Source: Palsa-504 sp963834685
GTDB lineage: Bacteria; Actinomycetota; Actinomycetes; Streptosporangiales; Streptosporangiaceae
Assembly: GCA_963834685.1 (NCBI GenBank)
Contig: CAWICW010000010.1
Coordinates: 124,001-188,000 of the forward strand
Direction: 5' to 3'
DNA length: 64,000 bases
Position 1 is the stretch's first letter. Each line of letters opens with the position of its first letter. Below are positions 25,094-33,919 of this stretch, piece by piece. Under the pieces are notes generated by a model. It did no database searches. It was not told where the DNA came from and worked only from the letters and a program-made list of their open reading frames with translations. Position numbers and translations under genes: made by a program.

Positions 25094-25740
25094 TGGACCT
25101 GACCGATGAGGACGTCACGGACATCCTGGCGCTGCTCGATTCGCTGCCCTACGACGAACTCGACGTGCAGACCCCCCGCTTCCGGCTCACCCTCCGGCGC
25201 ACCCCCGACGGCTGGACCCAGGCGGTGGAGTCCCGCTCCGCCCCGAACGTGGCGCCCGCGGCCCCGGCCGCCGCTGCTGCCCCGCCCGGACCCGATCCGG
25301 CCCCGGCCGCCGCCCCTGCGCCCGGCTCGATGGAACATCGGGCCGGTTGTAACCGGCCCGATGGGGCATCGAGTCGGCTGAGCTCGGATGCTAGCGGGGC
25401 CGACGAGGCGGAAGGGGTCACTGGGACTTCATTCGGGGGGACAGGGGCTGGGGCCGGCGGGCAGGACGCGAGGCAAGTGGTCGGCGAGGCTGATGCCGAC
25501 CTGGTGGCGGTGCGGGCGCCGCTGCCGGGGACGTTTTACCGGGCGCCGCGGCCGGGGGCGGCGCCGTTCGTGGAAATGGGCAGCCGGGTAGGTACGGACA
25601 CGGTGGTCGGGATCGTGGAGACCATGAAGCTGTTCAACTCGGTGACCGCGGGCGCGGCCGGCACGGTGGCCGAGATCTGCCTGGGCAACGCCGAGTTCGC
25701 CGACCGCGGAGCGACGCTGCTGCGCATCAGGGCGGATTAG
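25093..25740 (+). CDS. Biotin carboxyl carrier protein
   Basis: A 215-residue BCCP. The short N-terminal domain (MDLTDEDVTDILALLDSLPY) is AccB-like, an Ala/Pro linker follows, and the C-terminal biotinyl domain carries ETMKLFN with biotin-acceptor Lys179 (usual motif EAMKM). The linker between about residues 80 and 130 has an unusual composition (HRAGCNRPDGASSRLSSDAS) and holds a DNA palindrome at 25336. ATG overlaps the previous stop by one base, and the biotin carboxylase GTG overlaps its own stop. Confidence 0.9.
   Translation: MDLTDEDVTDILALLDSLPYDELDVQTPRFRLTLRRTPDGWTQAVESRSAPNVAPAAPAAAAAPPGPDPAPAAAPAPGSMEHRAGCNRPDGASSRLSSDASGADEAEGVTGTSFGGTGAGAGGQDARQVVGEADADLVAVRAPLPGTFYRAPRPGAAPFVEMGSRVGTDTVVGIVETMKLFNSVTAGAAGTVAEICLGNAEFADRGATLLRIRAD
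25336..25363. repeat. Perfect 13-bp inverted repeat inside the BCCP linker
   Basis: CATCGGGCCGGTT and AACCGGCCCGATG flank the two bases GT. It is in frame within the low-conservation linker of the BCCP gene and may be a small palindromic insertion. The mRNA would form a stable hairpin there. Confidence 0.85.
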
Positions 25741-27095
25741 TGTCCCCCCTCCGCCGGGTGCTGATCGCCAACCGCGGCGAGATCGCCGTCCGGGTCATCC
25801 GCACCTGCGAGCGGCTCGGCATCGAGACCGTGCTCGCGGTGCCGGAGGCGGACGCGGACTCGGTACCAGCCAGGATGGCCGACCGTACGATCGGGATCGG
25901 GCCGGGAGGGCTGACCGATACATACCTCAGCGTCGAGGCAGTCACCGGCGCGGCGGTCGCGGCGGGGGCGGACGCGATCCATCCCGGGTACGGGTTCCTG
26001 GCCGAGAACCCGCGACTCGCGCACGCCTGCGGGGCGGCCGGGATCGTCTTCATCGGGCCCAGCCCGGAGGTGCTCGAGGCGGCCGGGGACAAGCTGGCGG
26101 CCCGGGCGCACGCGGTCGCGGCGGGACTGCCGGTGCTGCCGGGCGGGCGGGCCGATCCCGCCGGCGCGACCGTGCTGGCCGGGCGTATCGGGTATCCGGT
26201 GCTGGTCAAGGCGGTCGGCGGTGGCGGAGGCCGGGGGTTGCGGGTGGTCCGCGACGCCGGCGACCTCGAGCACGCGGTCACGGTGGCCAGCGCCGAGGCG
26301 CAGGCGGCGTTCGGCGACGCGCGGGTCTACCTGGAGCGGTACGTCTCCCCCGCCCGGCACGTCGAGGTGCAGCTGCTGGGTGATGGCCAGAACGTGATCC
26401 ACCTCGGCGACCGGGACTGCTCGGTGCAGCGGCGGCATCAGAAGCTGGTCGAGGAGGCGCCTGCACCGCTGCTCGGCGAGACGCTGCGGGTCAGCATGCG
26501 GGTGGCGGCCGTCGCCCTCGGGCTGCACCTGAAGTACCAGGGACTGGGGACCGTCGAGTTCCTGGTCGACACGCAGCGAGCGGCGTTCTGGTTCCTCGAG
26601 CTCAACGCGCGGATCCAGGTCGAGCACCCGGTGACGGAGGCGGTCACCGGCCTGGACCTGGTCGCCGAGCAGATCGCGATCGCGGAGGGACGCGGGCTGC
26701 AGCTGTCCCAGGCCAGCGTAGGCTTCGGCGGCCATGCGATCGAGTGTCGGATCAACGCCGAAGACCCCGCGGACGGCTTCCGGCCGAGCCCGGGCACGGT
26801 GACCAGCGCGATCTTCCCGGTCGGACCCGGCATCCGGGTCGACACGCACATCCAGGCGGGCTCGGCCGTGCCGCCGCAGTACGACAGCCTGCTGGCCAAG
26901 CTCGTGGTCAGCGGCGCCGACCGGGCGCAGGCGCTGGCCCGGCTGCGCGGCGCGCTGGCCCGGTGCCAGGTGAGCGGGGTGGCGACCACCCTGCCTCTGC
27001 TATCGAGCATAGTCGACGATGCTAGGTTGGCGGCGGGCGGGGTCGACACCGGGTACCTGGAGCGGTGGATAAGGCAGGGTGGAGTCGGTGACTGA
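25740..27095 (+). CDS. Biotin carboxylase
   Basis: A 451-residue biotin carboxylase of usual length, starting at GTG 25740. It has the N-terminal fold (VLIANRGEIAVRVIRTCERL), the ATP-grasp glycine loop (KAVGGGGGRGLRVV), the catalytic region ELNARIQVEHPVTEAV and the C-terminal IECRINAEDP motif. It carboxylates biotin on the BCCP using ATP and bicarbonate. Gene order BCCP, carboxylase, carboxyltransferase within one overlapping run indicates a complete three-part enzyme. Confidence 0.95.
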   Translation: MSPLRRVLIANRGEIAVRVIRTCERLGIETVLAVPEADADSVPARMADRTIGIGPGGLTDTYLSVEAVTGAAVAAGADAIHPGYGFLAENPRLAHACGAAGIVFIGPSPEVLEAAGDKLAARAHAVAAGLPVLPGGRADPAGATVLAGRIGYPVLVKAVGGGGGRGLRVVRDAGDLEHAVTVASAEAQAAFGDARVYLERYVSPARHVEVQLLGDGQNVIHLGDRDCSVQRRHQKLVEEAPAPLLGETLRVSMRVAAVALGLHLKYQGLGTVEFLVDTQRAAFWFLELNARIQVEHPVTEAVTGLDLVAEQIAIAEGRGLQLSQASVGFGGHAIECRINAEDPADGFRPSPGTVTSAIFPVGPGIRVDTHIQAGSAVPPQYDSLLAKLVVSGADRAQALARLRGALARCQVSGVATTLPLLSSIVDDARLAAGGVDTGYLERWIRQGGVGD

Positions 27096-27121
27096 GGGCG
27101 GGGGGACCGTGGCTGAACGGG

Positions 27122-28639
27122 GTGGGGCCGGTGGCTGAGGTGCAGCTGGTGGACGTGTCGCTCCGGGACGGGAACCAGAGCCTGTGGAGCGCCACTGGGC
27201 TGCGGACGGCGCACATCGTGCAGATCGCACCGGTGCTGAACCGGGTCGGGTTCCGGGCGCTGGACTTCTGCTCGAGCACGGCCATGGGGGTGGCGGTGCG
27301 GACGCACCGGGAGGACCCGTGGCAGCGGATCCGGCTCACCCGCGCCGCGATGCCGGACACGCCGTTGCAGTTCATCGGCACGGGGTTCCGTTTCATCTCC
27401 TGGGAGCGGGCCCACCCGGACGTGATGCAGCTGGTCTACCAGCGGCTGGTGGCGGCCGGGATCTCGCGGTTCGTGGTGCTCGACCCGACTCACGACATGA
27501 ACGCGGTGCTGTCCACCGCGCGGATGATCCGGCAGGCCGGCGGGACCGAGATCATCGCGGCGCTGACGTACACGATCTCGGCCGTCCACGACGACGCGTT
27601 CTACGCCGGGATCGCCGGGCGGGCCGCCGCGTCGCGGGACATCGACCGCGCCTACATCAAGGACCCGGCGGGGCTGCTGACCCCGGAGCGGGCCCGCACG
27701 CTGATTCCCGCGGTCCGGGCGCGGCTGGCGGGCAAGCCGCTGGAGCTGCACGCGCACTGCACGATCGGGCTGTCGCCGCTGGTCTACCTGGCCGCGCCGG
27801 GCCTGGGCGTGGAGGTGCTGCAGGTCGCCTGCGGCGCGCTGGCCGACGGGTCCTCGCTGCCCGATGCCGAACGCACGGTGGCGAACCTGCGCGAGCTGGG
27901 GCACACGGTGAGCGTGGACGACCGGCTGCTGGCCCGGGCGGCCCGGTATTTCGACCGGCTCGCCGCCGCGGAGTCGCTGCCGTCCGGGCGGCCGCGGCCC
28001 TTCGACGTGGCGTTCACCCGGCACCAGGTGGCCGGCGGGGTCCTGACCACGCTGCGGCGCCAGCTGGCCGAGATCGGGCTCGAGTCGCAGTTCGACGCGG
28101 TGATGGACGAGGTGAGCCGGGTCCGGGCCGAACTCGGCTACCCGATCATGGTCACGCCGTTCCCGCAGATGGTGTGCGGGCAGGCGCTGTCCAACGTGGT
28201 CAGCGGGATCCGGTACGAGGTCGTGCCCGACCAGGTGATCCGGTACGTGCTGGGCAGCTTCGGCAAGCCGACGGCCGACGTGGAGCCGTGGGTCCTGGAC
28301 CGCATCCTGGACCGGCCGCGCGCCCGCGAGCTGGCCGCCGAGCCGCCGCCGCCGACCGTGGCCGAGCTGCGGCAGCGGCTGCCGCGCGGGGTCACCGACG
28401 AGGAACTGCTGCTGCGGTTCGGGATGCCGGGCGGGGAGGTGGACGCGATGCTCGCCGCCGCGCCCGCCGCGCGGCACTACCACCCGGAGGTGCAGCCGGT
28501 CCTGCGGCTGCTGCGCGAGCTCGGCTCCCGCCCGCCGGCCGCGCGGCTGATCGTAGACAAGCCCGGCTTCCGGCTCGAGCTCAAGGGGCCCAGCTTGAAG
28601 GGACACAGCCTTAAAGGACACAGCGGTGCGCGATCTTGA
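27122..28639 (+). CDS. Carboxyltransferase subunit, pyruvate carboxylase/OadA-type (HMGL-like barrel)
   Basis: A 505-residue TIM-barrel carboxyltransferase; GTG 27122 and GTG 27131 are both possible starts. It has DVSLRDGNQSLW (family consensus DTTLRDxxQS), the carbamylated-Lys context YIKDPAGLL, and the metal-site His pair in LHAHCTIG, where Cys replaces the usual Asp of HTHD. The C-terminal PYC_OADA-like domain follows (FPQMVCGQALSNVVSG). Relatives use pyruvate or oxaloacetate. The tail carries two copies of a 15-bp repeat (LKGHSLKGHS). It overlaps the HAD gene by 14 bases. Confidence 0.85.
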   Translation: MGPVAEVQLVDVSLRDGNQSLWSATGLRTAHIVQIAPVLNRVGFRALDFCSSTAMGVAVRTHREDPWQRIRLTRAAMPDTPLQFIGTGFRFISWERAHPDVMQLVYQRLVAAGISRFVVLDPTHDMNAVLSTARMIRQAGGTEIIAALTYTISAVHDDAFYAGIAGRAAASRDIDRAYIKDPAGLLTPERARTLIPAVRARLAGKPLELHAHCTIGLSPLVYLAAPGLGVEVLQVACGALADGSSLPDAERTVANLRELGHTVSVDDRLLARAARYFDRLAAAESLPSGRPRPFDVAFTRHQVAGGVLTTLRRQLAEIGLESQFDAVMDEVSRVRAELGYPIMVTPFPQMVCGQALSNVVSGIRYEVVPDQVIRYVLGSFGKPTADVEPWVLDRILDRPRARELAAEPPPPTVAELRQRLPRGVTDEELLLRFGMPGGEVDAMLAAAPAARHYHPEVQPVLRLLRELGSRPPAARLIVDKPGFRLELKGPSLKGHSLKGHSGARS

Positions 28640-29480
28640 TCCGCTGGCCCGGCTGAGGGACGCCCGCGGCTTCGTGTTCGACATGGACGGCACGCTGGTG
28701 CTCGGCGACCGGCAGAACCACGGGCTGCGGCCGCTGCCGGGCGCGGTGGCGATCACCAGCTGGGCGGCGGGGCGCGGGCTGCCGTTCGTGGTATTCACCA
28801 ACGGGACGACCCGCTCGCCCGCGCACTACGCGCGGATCATGCGGGAGATCGGGTTCGGCCTGCCGGACGAGGCGATGATGACGCCGGCCAGCAGCGCGGT
28901 CCGGGTCCTCACCCGCCGGGGCCACCAGCGGGTCATGGTGCTGGGCGGCCCCGGCCTGGCCGACCCGCTGCGGGAGGCCGGCCTGCAGGTCGTACCGGCC
29001 GAGGCCGGGGTCCGGGCGGACGCGGTGCTGGCGGGCTGGTTCCCCGAGTTCACCATGCCCGCGCTCGAGGCGGCCTGCCACGCGGTCTGGGGCGGCGCCG
29101 AGGTATACAGCGCCTCGGAGACGCCGTTCTTCGCGGTGGACGGCGGCCGGGCGCTCGGCACCTCCCGGGCCATCTCGGCCATGATCAAGTCGCTGACCGG
29201 GTGCCCGGTGCGGGTGGTGGGCAAGCCGTCGCTGGACGCGCTGCGCAGCGCCGCAGACCGGCTCGGGGTCAGCCCGGCCCAGCTGGCCGTGGTGGGAGAC
29301 GACCCCGCGCTCGAGGTGCCGATGGCGCACCGGGGCCGGTCACTGGCCATCGCCGTCGGCACCGGGCTGGGCGGTGCGGCGGCCTACGACGGCCTGCCCG
29401 CCGCGCGCCGACCGCACCTGCAGGTGCGGGGGGTCGACGAGCTGCTGGTGATCCTGACTCGTGAGGAGAGCATGCGATGA
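28626..29480 (+). CDS. HAD-superfamily hydrolase, class IIA (NagD-like phosphatase)
   Basis: A 284-residue HAD phosphatase from GTG 28626. Motif I is FVFDMDGTLVLGD with the nucleophile Asp, motif II is FTNGTTRSP, and the C-terminal motifs are VVGKPS and VVGDDPALEV. Class IIA members hydrolyse sugar or small organic phosphates. Its place right after the dikinase-like and carboxylase genes suggests it removes phosphate from a pathway intermediate. The next gene starts inside its stop (ATGA). Confidence 0.88.
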   Translation: MRDLDPLARLRDARGFVFDMDGTLVLGDRQNHGLRPLPGAVAITSWAAGRGLPFVVFTNGTTRSPAHYARIMREIGFGLPDEAMMTPASSAVRVLTRRGHQRVMVLGGPGLADPLREAGLQVVPAEAGVRADAVLAGWFPEFTMPALEAACHAVWGGAEVYSASETPFFAVDGGRALGTSRAISAMIKSLTGCPVRVVGKPSLDALRSAADRLGVSPAQLAVVGDDPALEVPMAHRGRSLAIAVGTGLGGAAAYDGLPAARRPHLQVRGVDELLVILTREESMR

Positions 29481-30510
29481 ACGACGCGGTGCCCGTGCCG
29501 GACCGGGAGCGGCTGGCCTGGATGTACCGGCAGATGCTGCGGATCAGGGAGTTCGAGGAGCGGGTGAAGGCGACGTTCACCGAGCACCCCGGCGTGATCC
29601 GCGGCCACACCCACCTGGCCGACGGGGCGGAGCCGTCGATCGTCGGGTCGCTGGCCGCGTTGCGACCCGGCGACCAGGTGATGGCTACGTACCGGTGTCA
29701 CGGCTACCCCCTGGTCCTCGGCAGCGACCCGAACGCGATGATGGCCGAGATCTACGGGCGGGCCACCGGGCTGTGCGGCGGCTACGGCGGCTCGATGCAC
29801 CTGGCCGACCCCGAGCGCGGGTTCCTGGGCACCTCCGGGATCGTCGGGCAGGGCATCCCGCAGGCCACCGGCGCCGCGTACGCGGCGCAGATCCGAAAGC
29901 AAGGGCAGGTGGTGCTGTGCTTCTTCGGCGACGGCGCGTCCAAGCAGGGCGCCTTCGCCGAAGCCCTGAACGTGGCCTCGCTGTGGAAGCTGCCGATCGT
30001 CTACGTGCTGGAGAACAACTCCTACAACGTGGTCACCCGCGTGGAGCAAGAGGACGCGAACGCCGCGGCGGGCGAGCCGCTGTCGGTCAAGGCCCGGGCG
30101 TTCTCGATGCCGGGGGTGACCGTGGACGGCGGGGACCCGGTGCTGGTCTACGACGCAGTGGGCGCGGCGGTCGGCCGGGCCCGCTCAGGAGCAGGCCCCT
30201 CGCTGGTGGAGTCGAAGATCTACCGGCTGAGCGCGCACGGCAACATCATCGCCCCGCCCGGCGTGCCGCTGCACTTTCCCGAGCACGAGGCGGTGGCGGT
30301 GTTCGGAGCGCCGGAGGAGTACGAGGCGGCCCGGCGCGCGGACCCGCTGCCGCGAATGCGCGACCGGCTGGCGGCGGCCGGGGTGCTCGACGCGGACGCC
30401 GCGGCCGCGCTGGCCGATTCGGTGGCCGTGGAGATGAGCGCCGCCGTGGAGTTTGCCCTGGCCAGTCCGTATCCGCGCCCGATGAGGCGCTGCGGCACGT
30501 CTACGCGTAG
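29477..30510 (+). CDS. Thiamine-diphosphate dehydrogenase E1 alpha subunit (C-terminal frameshift)
   Basis: The alpha subunit of a pyruvate/acetoin/branched-chain 2-oxoacid dehydrogenase E1. TPP-binding motif GDGASKQGAFAEALNVASLW ends with ENN, and GGYGGSMHLAD and GTSGIVGQGIPQATG are typical. After FALASPYP the frame shifts: one base difference near 30478 separates the actual reading from the expected tail PDEALRHVYA, which ends at TAG 30508-30510. As it stands, translation would run on in frame into the E1 beta gene. Only about ten terminal residues are affected. Confidence 0.8.
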
Positions 30511-30523
30511 GAGGCAGGTGGTC

Positions 30524-31480
30524 ATGAGCAGGCGGCTTTCCTACATCGCGGCGATCAACGAGGCCATCAGCCAGGAGATGGTCCGGGACCAGAGCGTGCT
30601 GTACTTCGGGCAGAACATCGCCACGACCGAGAACGACGAGTTCCTCAAGGCGTTCGGCGGCGACCGGGTGCGGGTCACCCCGATCTCCGAGACCGCGGAG
30701 ATCGGGATGGCAGTCGGGGCCGCGCTGGCCGGGTACCGGCCGGTGGTCGAGCTGTACATGGCCGAGTTCATGCTGGTGGCGATGGACCAGGTGGTAAACG
30801 AGGCGCCGCGGTTCCGGTACATGAGCGGCGGCCGGGTCAAGGTCCCGCTCGTCCTCAAGGCCGGGTACGGGTTCACGGCCGGCTGGGCCGGGCAGCACAC
30901 CGGGTCGATCTACGGCATGTTCACCGGCGTGCCGGGGCTCAAGGTGGCGCTGCCCGCCACCCCGGCCGACGCCAAGGGGCTGATGGCCACGGCCATCCGG
31001 GACGACAACCCGGTGTGCTTCTTCCACCATTACCTGCTGACCCTGGAGGAAGGCGAGGTGCCGGAAGGGGAGTACCTGGTGCCGTTCGGGCGGGCGGACG
31101 TGCGGCGGACCGGGGGCGACGTCACGGTCGTGGCCACCGGGGCGATGGTGGGCCGGGCGCTGGCGGCGGCCGACGCGCGGCGGCCTCCGGAGTCGAGGCG
31201 GAGGTAATCGACCCGCGCACCCTGGCACCGCTGGACGTGGACACCATCCTGGATGGCCGCAAGACCGGCCGCTGGTGCTGGTGGACCAGGCCACCCGGCA
31301 CGCCTCGGCGGCCGTGGTCATCGCCGCGGAGGTCGCCGATCAGGGCTTCGGGTACCCAAGGCGCCGGTCAAGCTGGCCACCGCGCTGGATGCCACCGTGC
31401 CCTACAGCAAGCCGATGGAGGATTACCTCCTGCCCGACGAGCAGAAGATCACGGAGGCGGTGCGGGCGGTGATCCGGTGA
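30524..31480 (+). pseudogene. Thiamine-diphosphate dehydrogenase E1 beta subunit, three frameshifts
   Basis: Begins at ATG 30524 with AGGAGG upstream and reads well (SYIAAINEAISQEMVRDQSV; KAGYGFTAGWAGQHTGS) until about 31177. The rest of the family sequence is present but in three different frames: AASGVEAEVIDPRTLAPLD, then VLVDQATRHASAAVVIAAEV from about 31272, then KAPVKLATALDATVPYSKPM from about 31360 to the TGA at 31478. No lipoyl E2 gene follows. Unless the sequence is faulty, the E1 beta protein is not made in full, so the dehydrogenase is inactive. Confidence 0.8.
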
Positions 31481-31581
31481 GGCGAGCGGGGGAAGCAGAG
31501 AGCTACCCGTGGCGGCGGAAGATCTACCACCGCAACGCCGAGCGGATCTTCGGCATCCCGGACTGCGAGGAGCCGACCTGA
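31477..31581 (+). pseudogene. Amidohydrolase remnant: coupled start fused to a C-terminal tail
   Basis: A 34-residue frame begins at GTG 31477, overlapping the E1 beta stop exactly as a coupled gene would. After ten residues it reads YPWRRKIYHRNAERIFGIPD, which looks like the extreme C-terminus of a metal-dependent amidohydrolase. The whole catalytic barrel is absent, so an internal deletion probably joined the start to the end. Family identity rests on that tail alone. Confidence 0.45.
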
Positions 31582-31717
31582 GCGAGCCAACGGGCGACGT
31601 TCTGACCGGGGCGCAGCTGGCCGGGTCCGGGACCTCGAATATTGATCTGACTGCTGGCACGTGATACAAGGATAAGGCGCGTTTTTCAATGCCTTTCGTA
31701 CGGATAACAGGTGATTC

Positions 31718-32583
31718 GTGCGTATTGTCCGGATTATTTGCAGCGCGGCGGTTGTCGTTTCCGCGGCCTCGGCTGGCCTGGTCACGGCCATGGCCGCCCC
31801 GACCACCGACGCGGCAGCCGCGGTCAACTAGCCGACGCGCCAGCCGCGGTCACGGCAGCCGCGGTCAACGCCGCGGTCAATTACGTGGCGCTCGGCGATT
31901 CCTACAGCTCCGGAGTCGGCGCCGGTGATTACCTGTCGTCCAGCGGAAGCTGCGATCGCAGCGCAGACGCCTATCCGGAGCAATGGGCCGCGGCCAACTC
32001 GCCCGCCACCTTCACCTCGGTGGCCTGCTCGGGCGCGACCACGGCCGACGTGCTCAGCAGCCAGGTATCGGCGCTGAGCGCCAGCACGACGCTGGTCAGC
32101 ATCACGATCGGCGGTAACGACGCGGGCTTCTCCAGCGTGATGGAGACCTGCGTGCTCTCCTCGACCAGCACGTGCCTGAACGCCGTCGCGGCGGCCGAGA
32201 CCTTCGTCGCCGACCAGCTGCCGTCCAGGCTCGACCAGACCCTGCAGACGATCAGGGCCGACGCGCCATCCGCGAGGGTCATCGTGCTCGGCTACCCCGA
32301 CCTGTACGACCTGTCCAAGTCCAGCACGTGCATCGGGCTGAGCACCAACGACCGCACCGCGCTCAACCAGGGCGCTGACGATCTCGACGGCGCCCTGCAG
32401 GCCGCCGCGCAGGCCAATCACGACACGTTCGCCGACGCCCGCGGGCAATTCGCCGGGCACGAGATCTGCGACTCCGGCAGCTGGCTGCACTCGGTGGACA
32501 TCTTCGCGATCAGCACGTCCTACCACCCCACCGCCGCCGGACAGGAACTCGGGTACCTGCCCGTCTTCAGCCGAGCCGCGTGA
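31718..32583 (+). CDS. Secreted SGNH/GDSL hydrolase, signal peptide in a different frame
   Basis: From GTG 31718 a good signal peptide reads MRIVRIICSAAVVVSAASAG but ends at TAG 31829. The hydrolase body lies one frame over: YVALGDSYSSGVGAGDY (block I Ser), ITIGGNDAGF (block III Asn) and SYHPTAAGQELGY (catalytic His) are all intact, ending at 32581. A single frameshift between about 31790 and 31828, in a region of GGCAGCCGCGGTCAAC direct repeats, separates the two. The family includes actinomycete extracellular lipases and esterases. Without the shift the enzyme would be exported; as read, it would lack its leader. Confidence 0.75.
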
Positions 32584-32618
32584 GCGAACGGTACCTGTTC
32601 CGGACGCCTGCCTGCCGC

Positions 32619-33647
32619 CCGCAGGACCGGGGAGCGTCGCCGCCCCGGTACCGGCGGGAGGCCGGACCGGGCGGCATGCTCATCGAGCGGTAGCTGACCT
32701 GATCGAGTGGGCGGCACGCAGAGCTGGAGCAACGGCAAGGTCGGCCTGTCCGGGGTCTCCTACCTGACCTCCAGCCAGGGACGATCGCCGCGACCCGCCC
32801 GCCGCACCTGGCCGCGATCAACCCGTGGGAGGGGTGGAGCGACACCTACCGCGAGGTGGCCAGGCACGGCGGCATCCCGGAGACCTACTTCTGGCCGTAC
32901 ATCGGGGAACGCTGGGGCTACGGGACCGGGCGGATCGAGGACCTGGCGCCGAGACCGCCGCGCATCCGCTGTTCGACGACTTCTGGGCGTCGAAGGCGGC
33001 GCCGCTGGAGCAGGTCACCGTGCCCGCCTACGTGGTCGCGGCCGCTGTACCTGGACGCCGGCACCGCCACGCTGTCCTGGACACCGCCGACCGCCGCAGC
33101 AACGGTTTCCTACGACAGCGAACGGGCCGGGCGCGGACCGGTGCCAGCTCGAGGGCGGGCCACGTTCGACGTCCGCTTCGAGGCCGCCACTGAGCTGGTC
33201 GGCGGCATGAAGCTCAGGGTGTGGATGTCCGCGCCGTACGCCGAGGACATGGACGTGTTCGTCGCGGTGCAGAAGCTGGACGCGTACGGCGACCTCGTGG
33301 GCTTCCCGTTCTACGCGGTGTTCGAGGACGGCCCGGTGGCGCTCGGCTGGCTCCGCGCGTCCCACCGCGAGCTGGACCAGGCACGCTCGCGGCCCTGGCA
33401 GCCGGTGCTCGCCCCGGACGTGCCGCTGGCACCGGGCGAGATCGTGCCGCTGGAGATCGAGATCCTGCCGTCCGGCACCCGGTTCGGGCCGGGTGAAGCG
33501 CTGCGGCTCGTCATCCAGGGCCGGGACGTCTACCGGTACCCGCGGCCGCTGATCCAGGCGCTGCACGACGACTCGGTGAACCGGGGCCCGCACGTCATCC
33601 ACGCTGGCGGCGATTACGACTCGCATCTGCTCGTGCCCTTGGCGTAG
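32619..33647 (+). pseudogene. CocE/NonD (S15-type) hydrolase pseudogene
   Basis: Family segments appear in several frames: DLIEWAA, SWSNGKVGLSGVSYL (nucleophile Ser), PPHLAAINPWEGWSDTYREV, ETAAHPLFDDFWASKAAPLE, then, after a gap, the C-terminal jelly-roll domain (DVRFEAATELVGGMKLRVWM through HVIHAGGDYDSHLLVPL). The N-terminus is missing, at least three frameshifts are present, and the stretch between YVVA and YLDAG is deleted, removing the catalytic Asp/His region. The enzyme is dead. The last 250 codons remain open. Confidence 0.8.
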
Positions 33648-33919
33648 CTGCCTGCGAGGTAACGATGAGATAACGATTCAGCTAAGCCCGAGCTCGGCGG
33701 CGGCCGCAGTTTTGCTCGATCTGAGCAGGTCGATAGCTGTTTGTCCGATAGTAGTAATAACAGGGCGTTGCGACTTGTGTATTTATCTTTGTTTCTCTGA
33801 CAACCCTTTCGTCCGTTCCGGCGTCTCCTTAGTGAACGAAGCCGTTAGGTGCACGACCATGAGCCATCACCCGCGGAGGGTTTTGGACTCCGCCCAGCGG
33901 CTTCCAGGAAGAAGGAAAT
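33648..33919. other. AT-richer intergenic region
   Basis: About 270 bases of lower GC with no supportable gene. It contains TAACGAT twice, 12 bases apart near 33660, and the promoter region of the secreted-protein gene at 33920. No hairpin or recognisable riboswitch was seen. Confidence 0.5.

Noticed and set aside
29477..31207. A natural bifunctional E1 alpha-beta protein
   Set aside because: The expected alpha C-terminus and stop, and a ribosome site for beta, survive in the neighbouring frame, so the fusion comes from a one-base change.
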